A program made the position numbers and the translations under genes. This document shows, in pieces, positions 47,836 through 59,073 of a DNA stretch of 64,000 bases; position 1 is the stretch's first letter, and the number at the start of each line of letters is the position of its first letter. This DNA is from a bacterium (GTDB taxonomy: Bacteria > Bacillota > Bacilli > Lactobacillales > Streptococcaceae). The notes below the pieces were generated by a model. It saw only the letters and a program-made list of their open reading frames with translations, did not search any database and had not been told where the DNA came from. Where the stretch lies: assembly GCA_905221215.1 (NCBI GenBank), contig CAJNCI010000003.1, positions 62,001 through 126,000 of the forward strand, in the 5' to 3' direction.

Positions 47836-48714
47836 CTAATCTTTATCAACGTAGCTAAAGACATCTTCTTTAAAGTATTTTTGAGAAAGTTTAGCTAGAG
47901 TACCATCTTCTTTTAATTCTTTAATAGCTTTTTCATACTCTTTAGCAAACTTCTCGCCCTTTTCATCACGGTGAATCAATGGATAGGTTGGGATTCCTTT
48001 ATAAGGGAACCAGCTAAGTTTGTCCGCATATTGGTGGTAAGAACCATCCTCTGCTGTCACTGCTTTTTCAAAAGACAGCTTGATGTCAAAGAAAGCATCA
48101 TAACGTCCTTCTAAAACCCAAGCATAAGCATCTGCCACTTTGAAGGATTCAGCAGCCGTCAATTCAATCGGTGTATCCTTGTGTTTCTCATTATAACTAT
48201 TGATAACATTCCACTGGGCATTTTGAGGAGAGATTGGTACTAATTTTCCTTTGTTTTTGGCGAAATCATCAATATTCTTATATTTGGCTTCATCTTCTTT
48301 TCTAACAGTAAAACCAATAATGCTGGCTCCTACTGGTTCAGATGGAATAATGAATTTCTTAGCCCGTTCATCTGTATACCAAGCACCTTTCGTCCCAATA
48401 TCGTACTTGCCAGACTCAAGTCCAATCAAGAGATCATCATCACTAGTTCCAGTATACTCAAATTTATAATCCGCTAATTTCTCATCAACCGCCTTTAAAA
48501 CTGCAACTTCATAACCATCTGATTCCCCTTTTTCGTCAATAAAATCATAAGGGACATAGTTTTGGGTATGGGCAACTTTTAAAGTTGTTACTTGTCCAGA
48601 TGAATCTGCATCTGCACCTTTAGCAGATGCTCCTGCTAAAGTTCTACCAATAATTGTTGCTCCAAGCACTGCCGCAACCGCAACTCCACCAATAATCCAT
48701 GTTTTCTTACTCAT
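47836..48714 (-). CDS. Amino-acid-type ABC transporter substrate-binding protein
   Basis: A 292-residue extracellular receptor. The N-terminal hydrophobic helix (residues 5-28, WIIGGVAVAAVLGATII) has no lipobox cysteine, unlike most Gram-positive receptors, so it is either helix-anchored or cleaved and released. The type 3 periplasmic-binding fold begins LKVAHTQNYVPYDFIDEKG near residue 45; GLESGKYDIGTKGAWYTDERA near 103 is unusual in reading GTKGAWYT where most amino acid receptors have a conserved D-x-x-x-x-G-x-x-x-T. It lies 11 bp after a UROD-like gene, in the same operon. Confidence 0.88.
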   Translation of the reverse strand: MSKKTWIIGGVAVAAVLGATIIGRTLAGASAKGADADSSGQVTTLKVAHTQNYVPYDFIDEKGESDGYEVAVLKAVDEKLADYKFEYTGTSDDDLLIGLESGKYDIGTKGAWYTDERAKKFIIPSEPVGASIIGFTVRKEDEAKYKNIDDFAKNKGKLVPISPQNAQWNVINSYNEKHKDTPIELTAAESFKVADAYAWVLEGRYDAFFDIKLSFEKAVTAEDGSYHQYADKLSWFPYKGIPTYPLIHRDEKGEKFAKEYEKAIKELKEDGTLAKLSQKYFKEDVFSYVDKD

Positions 48715-48725
48715 ATTCTTCTCCT

Positions 48726-49724
48726 TTATTTAGTTACTGCTTCTCTCACCCACTGGATACGCTCCACTGCAATATCGCTCGGAATGGTACAATCTGCTCC
48801 CAGTATGAGGCCCTCTTTGCCTGTTTCTTCTATCAATCGTTTGGCTTCAGCTTGAATTTCATCCTTACTGCCTCGATAGAGAAGACCTTCTTTTCCATTT
48901 TCAAATCCTCCCAAAACAGTACGCCCCTTGAAAATCTCACGACCTTCTTTTAGACTAATTCCTTCTGGACCAACTGCCCAGTTAAAAACATGAGCTGGAT
49001 AGTCGGCAAAGATATGAATATCGTTTCGAGCTCCTTCATAGCCACAGATATGAAGGATATTTACCCCACCAACCGACTTAGCTGCATTTAAAACAGTCAG
49101 TTCACTCGGCGCGATAATCTCCTGATAGTCTTCAACAGGAACACGCGCATCCTGAATACTTTGCACACTGAGATAGATACCGTCTGCTCCTGCATCTCTA
49201 ATAATGGCTTGACTCAAGCTAGCGATATCCTGCGCAATCACATCGAGAACTTTTTTCAATTTCTGAGGATCTTGAACTAAGAAATCTGCAATGAAATCAT
49301 CTCCACCAGACACTTCCCCAAGTAACCATTTGAGGTAGGTCACAGGTGCAAAAATATTGTAAATGGCAACAATATCTTCCGTAAACTCCTGCTTAATCTT
49401 TTTCACCAATTCCACTTGCTCTCTAATCCACGGATGATCTTCTCCCAGAGGTTCAATCTCTGCCAACTCTTGGAGCGATTTCCCTTTGGCAATAACTGGA
49501 TTTGGATAAGCAAAATAACCATCACTCATCAACTTAATAAAGTCGGGATTTAGTTCATGGATAAATTGTTTGTGACCTTGTATATTCTTTTCAATAATCA
49601 CAGGATTTGCAAATCCCTTTAACCACTCCTCTTCTGATGTAAAGTGGTGCCAAAAACCGACAGGCACACGATCGACTGCTTCTCCTCTAAATGCTTTTAA
49701 AACCCATTCTCTTTTTTCTGACAT
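48726..49724 (-). CDS. UROD-fold methyltransferase-like protein (copy 1)
   Basis: A 332-residue protein of the uroporphyrinogen decarboxylase superfamily. The zinc thiol-methyltransferase ligands are visible: H225 and C227 in NILHICGYEG and C312 in LGADCTIPSD. This His-x-Cys...Cys set is typical of MtaA/MtbA/CmuA-type methyltransferases and absent from true decarboxylases. Streptococci lack haem synthesis, so decarboxylation of uroporphyrinogen is unlikely. It is paired with a paralogue and an ABC importer in one operon, and no corrinoid-protein gene is near. Thiol methylation with an imported methyl donor is my inference. Confidence 0.82.
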   Translation of the reverse strand: MSEKREWVLKAFRGEAVDRVPVGFWHHFTSEEEWLKGFANPVIIEKNIQGHKQFIHELNPDFIKLMSDGYFAYPNPVIAKGKSLQELAEIEPLGEDHPWIREQVELVKKIKQEFTEDIVAIYNIFAPVTYLKWLLGEVSGGDDFIADFLVQDPQKLKKVLDVIAQDIASLSQAIIRDAGADGIYLSVQSIQDARVPVEDYQEIIAPSELTVLNAAKSVGGVNILHICGYEGARNDIHIFADYPAHVFNWAVGPEGISLKEGREIFKGRTVLGGFENGKEGLLYRGSKDEIQAEAKRLIEETGKEGLILGADCTIPSDIAVERIQWVREAVTK

Positions 49725-49726
49725 CT

Positions 49727-49930
49727 CTATTCTCCATTTCTTTCTTTTTCGACTAATAAAACACTGGCAATATCATTGGTTTGAATAAAGGGAAGACTTT
49801 CTTTCTGAAAATCCTGAACTCCATGACATCTTGGTCCTTCCTTACAAGTAAGTCCCTTGGTAAGACTAATCGCAAGTAAGATAACAAAGCCAAGGGCTGT
49901 CCCTACCAATATCCACTTTTTTCTTTTCAT
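49727..49930 (-). CDS. Small single-pass membrane protein with CX5CH motif
   Basis: A 67-residue protein: basic start (MKRKKW), one transmembrane helix (residues 7-24, ILVGTALGFVILLAISL), then an outward-facing tail with C29, C35 and H36 (LTCKEGPRCHGVQDF). It sits between the two UROD-like genes, 2 bp from one and 9 bp from the other. I do not recognise a family. The Cys/His cluster could bind metal or form a disulfide. Tight spacing and conserved strand argue that it is real and part of the same system. Confidence 0.7.
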   Translation of the reverse strand: MKRKKWILVGTALGFVILLAISLTKGLTCKEGPRCHGVQDFQKESLPFIQTNDIASVLLVEKERNGE

Positions 49931-49939
49931 AAGGCCCTC

Positions 49940-50947
49940 CTATTCTAAAATAGCAGCCTGACGAATCCAGTCCAATCTTTCTAATTCAAAATCATCTGGA
50001 ACCGTGCAATCTGCTCCAAGAAGGACTCCTCTAGTCCCAGCTTCAGCCAACAAGCGTTTGGTTTCCTCTTGGAGTTCAGCCTTTCTACCTCCATAAAGCA
50101 GGCTCTGTTTCCCATTTTCAAAACCACCTAAGACCGCTTTGCCATGAAATAGCTCCTGACCTTGAGGCAAACTAACTGCTTCATGGTGGGTTGCCCAGTT
50201 GAAAACTTGGGCTGGATAATCTTTGAAAATAGTTACATCGTTACTGGCACCTTGGAAACCACAGATATGCAGGATATTTACCCCACCTGCCTGATTAGCA
50301 GCTTCTAAAACCTTTATATTACTTGGCTCGATATAGGTCTGGTACAACTCTGGTGTGATGCGCTCATCCTGAATTTCTTGCGTACTGAGGTAAATCCCAT
50401 CCGCTCCACCATCCTGAATGATTTTCTTAGTTAGGATAGCGATATCCTCAGCTATCACATCTAAAATCTCCCTGAATAGCTCTGGATTTTCAAGAAAAAG
50501 ATCTGCAACCTCCTTATCACCTCTAGAAGTCTCTGTACGAAACCACCTTTTCAAGTAGGAAATCGGAGAAAAGATATTGTAGAATGATGCAATGTCCTCA
50601 GTGAAGGTCGCTCGAATGGCTTGTACCACCTCTACTTGTTGCTGAATCCAAGGATGGTTTTCACCAATCGACTCAATAGAGGCCAACTCCTGAATACTTG
50701 CAACCAAAGGACTATAGACATTACTTGGATAAATAAAAAATCCGTCACTCATTATTTTGACAAAGTCAGGATGAATTCTTTCAACGTACTGCCGATGCCC
50801 CTCTACACTTTTTTGGAAGATACGTGGGTTATTTAATCCTTGCCCTTTTTCCTCCAGTGTTACAAAATGAAACCAAAAGCCAACAGGAACCCGTTCCACC
50901 TCTTCTCCTCGGATGTCTCTAAAAACTAGCTCTCTTTTACTTGTCAT
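49940..50947 (-). CDS. UROD-fold methyltransferase-like protein (copy 2)
   Basis: A 335-residue paralogue of the 332-residue protein, about half identical by eye. Zinc ligands are H227 and C229 (NILHICGFQG) and C314 (LGADCTVPDD). I start at ATG 50947 behind GAAGGAG rather than 50986. First gene of the seven-gene operon. Two diverged copies suggest a heterodimer or two methyl-transfer steps with different partners. Same family caveats apply: it lacks the context expected of a haem enzyme. Confidence 0.82.
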   Translation of the reverse strand: MTSKRELVFRDIRGEEVERVPVGFWFHFVTLEEKGQGLNNPRIFQKSVEGHRQYVERIHPDFVKIMSDGFFIYPSNVYSPLVASIQELASIESIGENHPWIQQQVEVVQAIRATFTEDIASFYNIFSPISYLKRWFRTETSRGDKEVADLFLENPELFREILDVIAEDIAILTKKIIQDGGADGIYLSTQEIQDERITPELYQTYIEPSNIKVLEAANQAGGVNILHICGFQGASNDVTIFKDYPAQVFNWATHHEAVSLPQGQELFHGKAVLGGFENGKQSLLYGGRKAELQEETKRLLAEAGTRGVLLGADCTVPDDFELERLDWIRQAAILE

Positions 50948-51000
50948 ACTTTTCTCCTTCCGTTTGGATTGAAACCATCTTACCACTCCTTTTTGCCTTT

Positions 51001-51034
51001 TCCCAATATATATTGACTATCGACTTGATTGGGA
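51001..51034. promoter_or_regulatory. Inverted repeat upstream of the UROD-ABC operon
   Basis: TCCCAAT (51001-51007) and ATTGGGA (51028-51034), perfect 7-bp arms with 20 nt between that include ATATATATT. It lies in the control region about 55 bp ahead of the first gene, so it is a candidate operator. No repressor gene is adjacent. A possible promoter is TTGGGA-18-TAAGAT just downstream. Confidence 0.4.
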
Positions 51035-51050
51035 TTGTTTATATCAATAA

Positions 51051-51096
51051 CTAAAAAATCTCTGGAAAGCTTGATTTTACTAGCTTTTCAGAGATT
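51051..51096 (-). terminator. Terminator after the LLM oxidoreductase gene
   Basis: Minus strand AATCTCTGAAAAGCT, loop, AGCTTTCCAGAGATT, then TTTT: a long stem with one bulge or mismatch. Confidence 0.8.
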
Positions 51097-51164
51097 CTTT
51101 TCTGTTTATTACTTTTTTAAAAATAGTTGTTATATAGATTTTTTATCAACCTGATTAGGATTTT

Positions 51165-52217
51165 TTATTTAGCCTCTTTCATGGCAAAGTAAGCCCGGAC
51201 TTTGGGTGCTACTTTCGTTCCGAAGAGTTCAATAGCTCTCAGGACTTGTTCATGAGACATGGAACCAAGCGGTAGGTGCAACATAAAGCGGTCCAAACCT
51301 AAGTCTTCAATCATACGAATCAATTTTTCTGCCACCTGATCAGGATTGCCCACAAACATGGCACCATTTGGTCCAACCTGCTCAAGGTATTGTTCATAAC
51401 GTAATTCCTGCCAGTGAGGACGGTCTTTGGAAATAGCATCCACTACTTGCTTGGTCGGATGGAAATAATCTTTCACCGCCTGCTCGCCATCTTCAGCAAT
51501 CCAACCCCAAGAATGGGCCCCGACCTTTAGTTCATGACTGGCATGGCCCGCTTCACTCCCAATCTCACGATAAGCCTCAATCAATTTTTTAAAATAAGGC
51601 GGATTACCACCAATAATGGCATAGACAATCGGTAGACCTGCCTGAGCAATCTTCACTGTTGATTCAACATGACCACCTGTCGCTATCCACAAGGGTAATT
51701 TGTCCTGAATCGGACGAGGATAGACTTCTTTACCAGCAATCGTTTGGGTCAATCGACCTTGCCAGTCTAGCTTGGTCTTTTCATTGACTAACTGAAGCAA
51801 GTCTAATTTCTCATCAAAGAGAGCTTCGTAGTCTTTCAAGTCATAGCCAAACAAGGGAAATGATTCCGTAAAAGAGCCCCTTCCAGCCATAATCTCCGCT
51901 CGTCCATTTGACAAAGCATCGATAGTGACATACTGTTGGAACAACCGAATCGGGTCCATGCTTGAGATAATGCTAACTGCACTGGTCAAACGGATTTTCT
52001 TGGTATTGACTGCCCCAGCTGCTAGAATAATCTCTGGAGCCGATACTGCAAAGTCCTCTCGATGGTGCTCGCCAATCCCATACACGTCCAAACCAACCTT
52101 GTCAGCCAGTTCAATCTCTGCCACTAACTGGCGAATGCGTTCAGCATGACTGTAAGTTTGCCCAGTCCCTTCAAGCTCCGTTGTTTCCCCAAATGTTGAA
52201 ATTCCCAATTCTACCAT
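51165..52217 (-). CDS. LLM-class flavin-dependent oxidoreductase
   Basis: A 350-residue bacterial-luciferase-like (LLM) oxidoreductase binding FMN or F420. The start is LGISTFGETTELEGTG, with AERIRQLVAEIELADKVGLDVYGIGEHH near residues 25-55 and VSIISSMDPIRLFQQYVTIDALSNGRAEIMAGRGSF near 80-116 (split here only for description). The family is widespread and the substrate unknown. By memory it neighbours spuA and glmS in pneumococcus; here the UROD-ABC operon lies between it and spuA. Confidence 0.9.
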   Translation of the reverse strand: MVELGISTFGETTELEGTGQTYSHAERIRQLVAEIELADKVGLDVYGIGEHHREDFAVSAPEIILAAGAVNTKKIRLTSAVSIISSMDPIRLFQQYVTIDALSNGRAEIMAGRGSFTESFPLFGYDLKDYEALFDEKLDLLQLVNEKTKLDWQGRLTQTIAGKEVYPRPIQDKLPLWIATGGHVESTVKIAQAGLPIVYAIIGGNPPYFKKLIEAYREIGSEAGHASHELKVGAHSWGWIAEDGEQAVKDYFHPTKQVVDAISKDRPHWQELRYEQYLEQVGPNGAMFVGNPDQVAEKLIRMIEDLGLDRFMLHLPLGSMSHEQVLRAIELFGTKVAPKVRAYFAMKEAK

Positions 52218-52266
52218 TGTGATTCTCCCTGTCTATTTCTGTCCTTCAATTTGAAAAATTATTCTA

Positions 52267-52380
52267 ATACTCAATGAAAATCAAAGAGCAAACTAGGAAG
52301 CTAGCCGCAGGCTGCTCAAAACAGTGTTTTGAGGTTGCAGATGGAAGCTGACGTGGTTTGAAGAGACTTTCGAAGAGTAT
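52267..52380 (+). repeat. BOX element
   Basis: 114 bp with ends ATACTCAATGAAAATC and CTTTCGAAGAGTAT, containing GAAGCTAGCCGCAGGCTGCT and TGACGTGGTTTGAAGAG. It lies between glmS and the LLM gene. Confidence 0.9.
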
Positions 52381-52418
52381 AACACGAATCTTGAGTACAA
52401 GCAACCCATTTGCTCATA

Positions 52419-52446
52419 AGAAAAAGCCTAGATAACTAGACTTTTT
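52419..52446 (-). terminator. Terminator of glmS
   Basis: Minus strand AGTCTAG-TTAT-CTAGGCT followed by TTTTTC. The hairpin begins within the last codons and stop region of glmS. Confidence 0.75.
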
Positions 52447-52450
52447 TAGC

Positions 52451-54259
52451 TTATTCTACCGTTACTGATTTAGCAAGGTTACGTGGTTTGTCCACATCGA
52501 GGCCACGGTGAAGCGTTGCAAAGTAAGCGACCAATTGCGTTGGCACGACCATTGAGATTGGTGAGAGGTAAGGGTGTACGGTTGTAAGGACGATATCATC
52601 TGTCTCTTTAGCAACATTTTCTTCTGCGATAGTGAGAACCTTGGCACCACGGGCTGCGACCTCTTGGATATTTCCACGAGTGTGGTTGGCAAGGACTGGA
52701 TCTGACAAGAGGGCCAAAACAGGCGTTCCTTCTTCAATCAAGGCAATAGTTCCGTGCTTGAGTTCTCCTGCCGCAAAACCTTCACACTGGATGTAAGAAA
52801 TCTCTTTGAGCTTGAGACTGGCTTCCATAGCTACATAGTAATCTTGACCACGTCCGATATAAAAGGCGTTGCGAGTTGTTTCAAGAAGCTCACGAACCTT
52901 GGCTTCAATGGTTTCTTTCTCTGAAAGAGTTGATTCGATCGACTGAGCTACGATTGACAACTCATGAACTAGGTCAAAGGCTTGCGCTTTAGCATTGCCG
53001 TTTGCTTGACCGACTGCTTTTGCTAAGAATGCAAGGGCTGCGATTTGTGCTGTATAGGCCTTGGTTGAGGCCACGGCAATTTCAGGTCCTGCATGAAGGA
53101 GCATGGTATGGTTGGCTTCACGTGACAGAGTTGATCCTGGGACATTTGTCACTGTCAAGCTCGGAATCCCCATTTCATTAGCCTTGACCAAAACCTGACG
53201 GCTATCTGCTGTTTCACCAGACTGACTGATAAAGATGAAGAGTGGTTTCTTGCTGAGAAGTGGCATACCATAGCCCCACTCAGATGAGATTCCAAGTTCC
53301 ACTGGTGTATCTGTCAATTCTTCCAGCATTTTCTTAGAAGCAAACCCTGCATGGTAAGATGTTCCAGCTGCAAGGATGTAGATACGGTCTGCGTCTTGAA
53401 CAGCTTTAATGATAGCAGAATCAACCACTACTTGACCAGCATCATCCGTGTAGGCTTGGATGAGTTTACGCATAACAGTTGGTTGCTCATCAATTTCCTT
53501 GAGCATGTAGTAAGGGTAAGTTCCTTTACCGATATCTGACAAGTCAAGTTCCGCAGTATAGCTAGCACGCTCACGGTGATTGCCATCATAATCTTGAACT
53601 TCGACACTATCAGCCTTGACGATGACCAACTCTTGGTCATGAATTTCCATGTATTGGTTGGTCTCACGAATCATAGCCATAGCATCTGAGCAGACCATGT
53701 TATAGCCTTCCCCAAGACCAATCAAAAGTGGTGATTTGTTCTTAGCCACATAGATGACCTCAGGATCTTGTGAGTCAACCAAGGCAAAAGCATAGGAACC
53801 ACGGATAATGTGAAGAGCTTTTTTGAAGGCTTCAAGAACTGACAAACCGTCTTCTTCTGCGAATTTTCCAATCAAGTGAACAGCGATTTCTGTATCTGTT
53901 TGTCCCTTAAAGTGGTGACCTGCAAGGTATTCTTCCTTGATTTCAAGATAGTTCTCAATCACACCGTTGTGCACCAAAACAAAACGTTCAGTCTCAGAGC
54001 GGTGTGGGTGAGCATTGTCTTCCGTTGGTTTCCCGTGAGTTGCCCAACGAGTATGTCCAATACCAGTTGTTCCCTCAACACCAGCTGTCTTAGCAGATAA
54101 TTCTGCGATACGACCAACAGCCTTGACTAGATGGTTTTCAGCACCACCTAGGACAAAAATCCCCGCAGAATCATAGCCACGGTATTCGAGCTTTTCAAGT
54201 CCTTGAATCAAAATATCAGTTGCATTTGTGTTTCCAACAACACCAACAATTCCACACAT
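52451..54259 (-). CDS. glmS: Glucosamine-6-phosphate synthase (isomerizing)
   Basis: A 602-residue enzyme making glucosamine-6-phosphate from fructose-6-phosphate and glutamine, the first committed step to UDP-GlcNAc. The N-terminal glutaminase starts CGIVGVVG with nucleophile Cys2; GHTRWATHG is near residue 70. Two SIS domains follow from about 285 ([11 protein letters not shown] near 345), and the C-terminus [13 protein letters not shown] is canonical. There is no glmS ribozyme; instead two NagR-like operators flank the promoter. Confidence 0.97.
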   Translation of the reverse strand: MCGIVGVVGNTNATDILIQGLEKLEYRGYDSAGIFVLGGAENHLVKAVGRIAELSAKTAGVEGTTGIGHTRWATHGKPTEDNAHPHRSETERFVLVHNGVIENYLEIKEEYLAGHHFKGQTDTEIAVHLIGKFAEEDGLSVLEAFKKALHIIRGSYAFALVDSQDPEVIYVAKNKSPLLIGLGEGYNMVCSDAMAMIRETNQYMEIHDQELVIVKADSVEVQDYDGNHRERASYTAELDLSDIGKGTYPYYMLKEIDEQPTVMRKLIQAYTDDAGQVVVDSAIIKAVQDADRIYILAAGTSYHAGFASKKMLEELTDTPVELGISSEWGYGMPLLSKKPLFIFISQSGETADSRQVLVKANEMGIPSLTVTNVPGSTLSREANHTMLLHAGPEIAVASTKAYTAQIAALAFLAKAVGQANGNAKAQAFDLVHELSIVAQSIESTLSEKETIEAKVRELLETTRNAFYIGRGQDYYVAMEASLKLKEISYIQCEGFAAGELKHGTIALIEEGTPVLALLSDPVLANHTRGNIQEVAARGAKVLTIAEENVAKETDDIVLTTVHPYLSPISMVVPTQLVAYFATLHRGLDVDKPRNLAKSVTVE

Positions 54260-54295
54260 AGTATATACGACACAGACCAGCTGTGCTTTCTCCTT

Positions 54296-54394
54296 AAATT
54301 GGTATAGTCTGATTCCTCTTTTATAGAATCAGCAAAAACAGTATATACTTGTTTCTTTCACTTGTCAAGAGTAAAAATTGGTATAGTTCAAATT
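54296..54394 (-). promoter_or_regulatory. glmS promoter between two NagR-like operators
   Basis: Minus-strand promoter TTGACA (54368-54363), 17 nt, TATACT (54345-54340). The sequence AAATTGGTATAGT occurs at 54296-54308 downstream of the start site and at 54375-54387 upstream of the -35. The motif resembles GntR-type NagR (dre) sites that control amino-sugar genes in streptococci. Two sites flanking a promoter suggest looping repression. Confidence 0.75.
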
Positions 54395-54403
54395 AAGCTC
54401 CTA

Positions 54404-54443
54404 TAAGAAAAAACTCTGACCAATTAGGATAATCAGTCAGAGT
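54404..54443 (-). terminator. Terminator of bglA
   Basis: Minus strand ACTCTGAC, 15-nt loop, GTCAGAGT, then TTTTTTCTT. It separates bglA from the glmS operators. Confidence 0.8.
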
Positions 54444-54448
54444 CTTTT

Positions 54449-55828
54449 TTAAAATCCATTATTATCACTTAGTTCCTTGAACCAGTGCCCTGATTTTTTC
54501 AGACGGCGTTCTTGCGTTTCCAAGTCTAATTCGACCAAGCCATAGCGATTTTTATAGCTATTGAGCCATGACCAGCAGTCAATAAAGGTCCAAATCAAGT
54601 ATCCTTTACAGTTGGCACCATCTTCAATGGCACGGTGTAATTCACGAAGATGACCTTTTACAAAGTCAATACGGTAATCATCTTGAATCATCCCATCTTG
54701 ACGGAATTTTTCTTCCCCCTCAACACCCATACCATTCTCTGTCAACATCCACTCAATATTGCCATAATTTTCCTTGATATTTTGGGCGATGTCATAAATC
54801 CCTTGCTCATAAATCTCCCAGCCACGGTGAGGATTAATTTTACGGCCAGGCATCACATAAGGCTCGTAAAAATGTTCTGGCAAGAGTGGACTCTCTGGAT
54901 TCTTAGCAAATCGAGGTGCCATAACGCGCAAAGGCTGATAGTAGTTAACACCAAGGAAATCTACTGTATTGTCACGAATGAGTTCCAACTCCTCCTCCGT
55001 GGTATCAGGCAAGAGACCGTGTTCATGTAAGATTTCTACCAACTCCTGTGGATAAGTCCCCAAAACAGATGGGTCTAAAAAAGATTGAGCTTGAAAAAGA
55101 TCCGCAATGCGAGCTGCCTTGACATCAGCAGGATGCTGGCTACGTGGATAAGCCGGTGTCAAGTTTAAGACAATCCCAATCTTAGAATCAGGTAAGAGTT
55201 CATGACAAGCTTTGACCGCACGACTGCTAGCTAATTGTGTGTGGTAGGCTACTTTAACCGCCGCTTCTGCATCCACCTTATGTGGATAATGAGCATCGTA
55301 AAAATAACCAAATTCTACAGGAACGATGGGCTCGTTAAAGGTAATCCATTGATCCACTAAATCGCCATAAGTCTCAAAACAAAAACGAGCATAGTCTTCA
55401 TAAGCTGAAACTGTCGCCTTATTTTCCCAACCATCACCAACTTCTTGAAGAGCAAAAGGCAAATCAAAATGGTAGAGATTGACTAAGAGACGAATCCCTT
55501 TAGCCTTAATAGCCTCAAAGACCTTACGATAAAAATCCACACCTTGAGGGTTGACTTTTCCACAGCCTTGTGGAAAAATCCGTGACCACTGAATAGAAGT
55601 TCGAAAGGCTGTGTGACCAGTCTCTAACAAAAGCTCGATATCCTGTTCCCAATTTTCATAAAAGGTCGATGTCTTATCTGGACCAATCCCATTATAGTAA
55701 CGATTTGGCTCCACTTTGTACCAGTAATCCCAGAGATTATCTCCCTTACCATCACCAGCTACACGCCCTTCTGTCTGCGGGCCTGAAGTAGAGGATCCCC
55801 AGACAAAATCCTTTGGAAATCTTAGCAT
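54449..55828 (-). CDS. bglA: GH1 6-phospho-beta-glucosidase
   Basis: A 459-residue glycoside hydrolase family 1 enzyme that cleaves phosphorylated beta-glucosides brought in by a PTS. Acid/base Glu is in TFNEPIVP near residue 163 and the nucleophile Glu in MLTENGMGV near 365. The start LRFPKDFVWGSSTSGPQTEG is typical. No PTS genes are adjacent. Phospho- versus free-glucoside preference is inferred from relatives. Confidence 0.9.
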   Translation of the reverse strand: MLRFPKDFVWGSSTSGPQTEGRVAGDGKGDNLWDYWYKVEPNRYYNGIGPDKTSTFYENWEQDIELLLETGHTAFRTSIQWSRIFPQGCGKVNPQGVDFYRKVFEAIKAKGIRLLVNLYHFDLPFALQEVGDGWENKATVSAYEDYARFCFETYGDLVDQWITFNEPIVPVEFGYFYDAHYPHKVDAEAAVKVAYHTQLASSRAVKACHELLPDSKIGIVLNLTPAYPRSQHPADVKAARIADLFQAQSFLDPSVLGTYPQELVEILHEHGLLPDTTEEELELIRDNTVDFLGVNYYQPLRVMAPRFAKNPESPLLPEHFYEPYVMPGRKINPHRGWEIYEQGIYDIAQNIKENYGNIEWMLTENGMGVEGEEKFRQDGMIQDDYRIDFVKGHLRELHRAIEDGANCKGYLIWTFIDCWSWLNSYKNRYGLVELDLETQERRLKKSGHWFKELSDNNGF

Positions 55829-55868
55829 ACATTTACCTCTTTATATACTTATTTTTCCCATTATACAG

Positions 55869-55910
55869 AAAAAACAAGGTAAAAACTAGTTACATTTTTT
55901 CCTTGTTTTT
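55869..55910 (-). terminator. Terminator of proS
   Basis: Minus strand AAAACAAGG, 21-nt loop, CCTTGTTTT, then TTC, between proS and bglA. Confidence 0.7.
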
Positions 55911-55926
55911 CTTCTGATTATAGTTT

Positions 55927-57792
<1,866 letters not shown>

Positions 57793-59052
57793 TTATCTAA
57801 AAAAGAGTCGCATAATGTCATTCCAGGTCACAGCAATCATCAAGACAACCATGATGACCACTCCGGCCAAGGTGACATAGGTTTCAATTTCTTGTTTTAA
57901 TGGTTTACGGCGGATGGCTTCTAGGATGTTGAGCACAATCTTACCACCATCCAGAGCTGGAATCGGAATAAGATTAAAAATCCCGATATTGATGGAAATC
58001 ATTGCCAAGAAGTACAAGACATTCTCAATTCCATTTTTAGCAGCATCACTACTTGCCTTAAAGATGGCAACAGGTCCACCTAGCTTGTTCAAATCCGGTT
58101 GGAAAATCAGATTTTTCAGAGCCGATAGAATTCGGAGAGCCGAGTCAGCTGCGGTTGTGAAACCACCTACAAACATAGATAGAAAGTCTGACTTAATTCC
58201 CGGTTGAACACCTAGAAGGTAGCGACCTTGATTTTCTTCTGGGGTAACAGTAACTTGTTTGTCACTACCCTTTTCAGAAATAGTCACATCCAAGGTCGGG
58301 GCCGTCTTATCTTTGGTTTCTGCTTCTACAGCCTGGATTAAACTTTCCCAGTTGCTAATCTCATGTGAACCAATCTTGGTAATCTGAGCCGTCTCTGGCA
58401 CTCCTACCTTAGCCAAAGCCCCTTGGGGCATAACATGGAACTGGTTTGTCTCAACATCTCTGACGCCACCCTGCATAAAGATTAAAATCCAAAAAACAAC
58501 AACACCTAAGATAAAGTTGTTCATAGGACCTGCAAAGTTAGTAATCAGTTTCCCCCAGATAGTTGCATTTTGATATTGAACATCTAAGGGAGCAATCCGA
58601 ACCTCAGTTCCATCTGATTCTACAACCGTTGCATCGTGATCCACTGCAAATGTTTTTTCTTCTTCCAGAACCAATCCTTTGATAAAGAGCTTGTCTTCAA
58701 AGTCAAACTGGGTCACCTGCATAGGAAGAGCTGTTTGATCCAATTTTTTACCTGAGAGATTGATGCGTTTAACCTTACCATCGTCAGTAAGCGTCAAACT
58801 GACAGGAGTTCCTGTCTTGATTTCAGTTGTATCATCACCCCAACCGGCCATACGGACATAGCCACCCAGAGGCAAGATTCTAATGGTATAGGCCGTTCCA
58901 TCCTTGCCAATGTGAGCAAAGATTTTGGGCCCCATACCGATGGCGAATTCACGTACTAGAATTCCTGATTTCTTGGCAAAGTAGAAGTGCCCGAACTCGT
59001 GCACCACCACAATAATCCCGAAAACCAGAATAAAGGTTAAAATTCCGAGCAT
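57793..59052 (-). CDS. rseP: RIP metalloprotease RseP/Eep
   Basis: A 419-residue site-2 intramembrane protease. The zinc motif HEFGH is near residue 18 within the first helix, a PDZ domain lies about 180-270, and the third zinc ligand is in IPIPALDGG near 360. In streptococci and enterococci this enzyme (Eep) matures peptide pheromones and processes lipoprotein signal peptides and anti-sigma factors, so it may serve the PhrA-type signalling of this strain. It is 21 bp downstream of cdsA. Confidence 0.95.
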   Translation of the reverse strand: MLGILTFILVFGIIVVVHEFGHFYFAKKSGILVREFAIGMGPKIFAHIGKDGTAYTIRILPLGGYVRMAGWGDDTTEIKTGTPVSLTLTDDGKVKRINLSGKKLDQTALPMQVTQFDFEDKLFIKGLVLEEEKTFAVDHDATVVESDGTEVRIAPLDVQYQNATIWGKLITNFAGPMNNFILGVVVFWILIFMQGGVRDVETNQFHVMPQGALAKVGVPETAQITKIGSHEISNWESLIQAVEAETKDKTAPTLDVTISEKGSDKQVTVTPEENQGRYLLGVQPGIKSDFLSMFVGGFTTAADSALRILSALKNLIFQPDLNKLGGPVAIFKASSDAAKNGIENVLYFLAMISINIGIFNLIPIPALDGGKIVLNILEAIRRKPLKQEIETYVTLAGVVIMVVLMIAVTWNDIMRLFFR

Positions 59053-59073
59053 AGTATTTCCTCCGTCTTTTGA

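Noticed and set aside
48726..50947. Haem pathway enzyme uroporphyrinogen decarboxylase (hemE)
   Set aside because: Both proteins have the His-x-Cys...Cys zinc ligands of methyltransferases, they are duplicated, and no other haem gene is present.
54260..54448. Possible glmS ribozyme in the leader
   Set aside because: No ribozyme core is recognisable; the region is explained by a promoter and two NagR-like sites.
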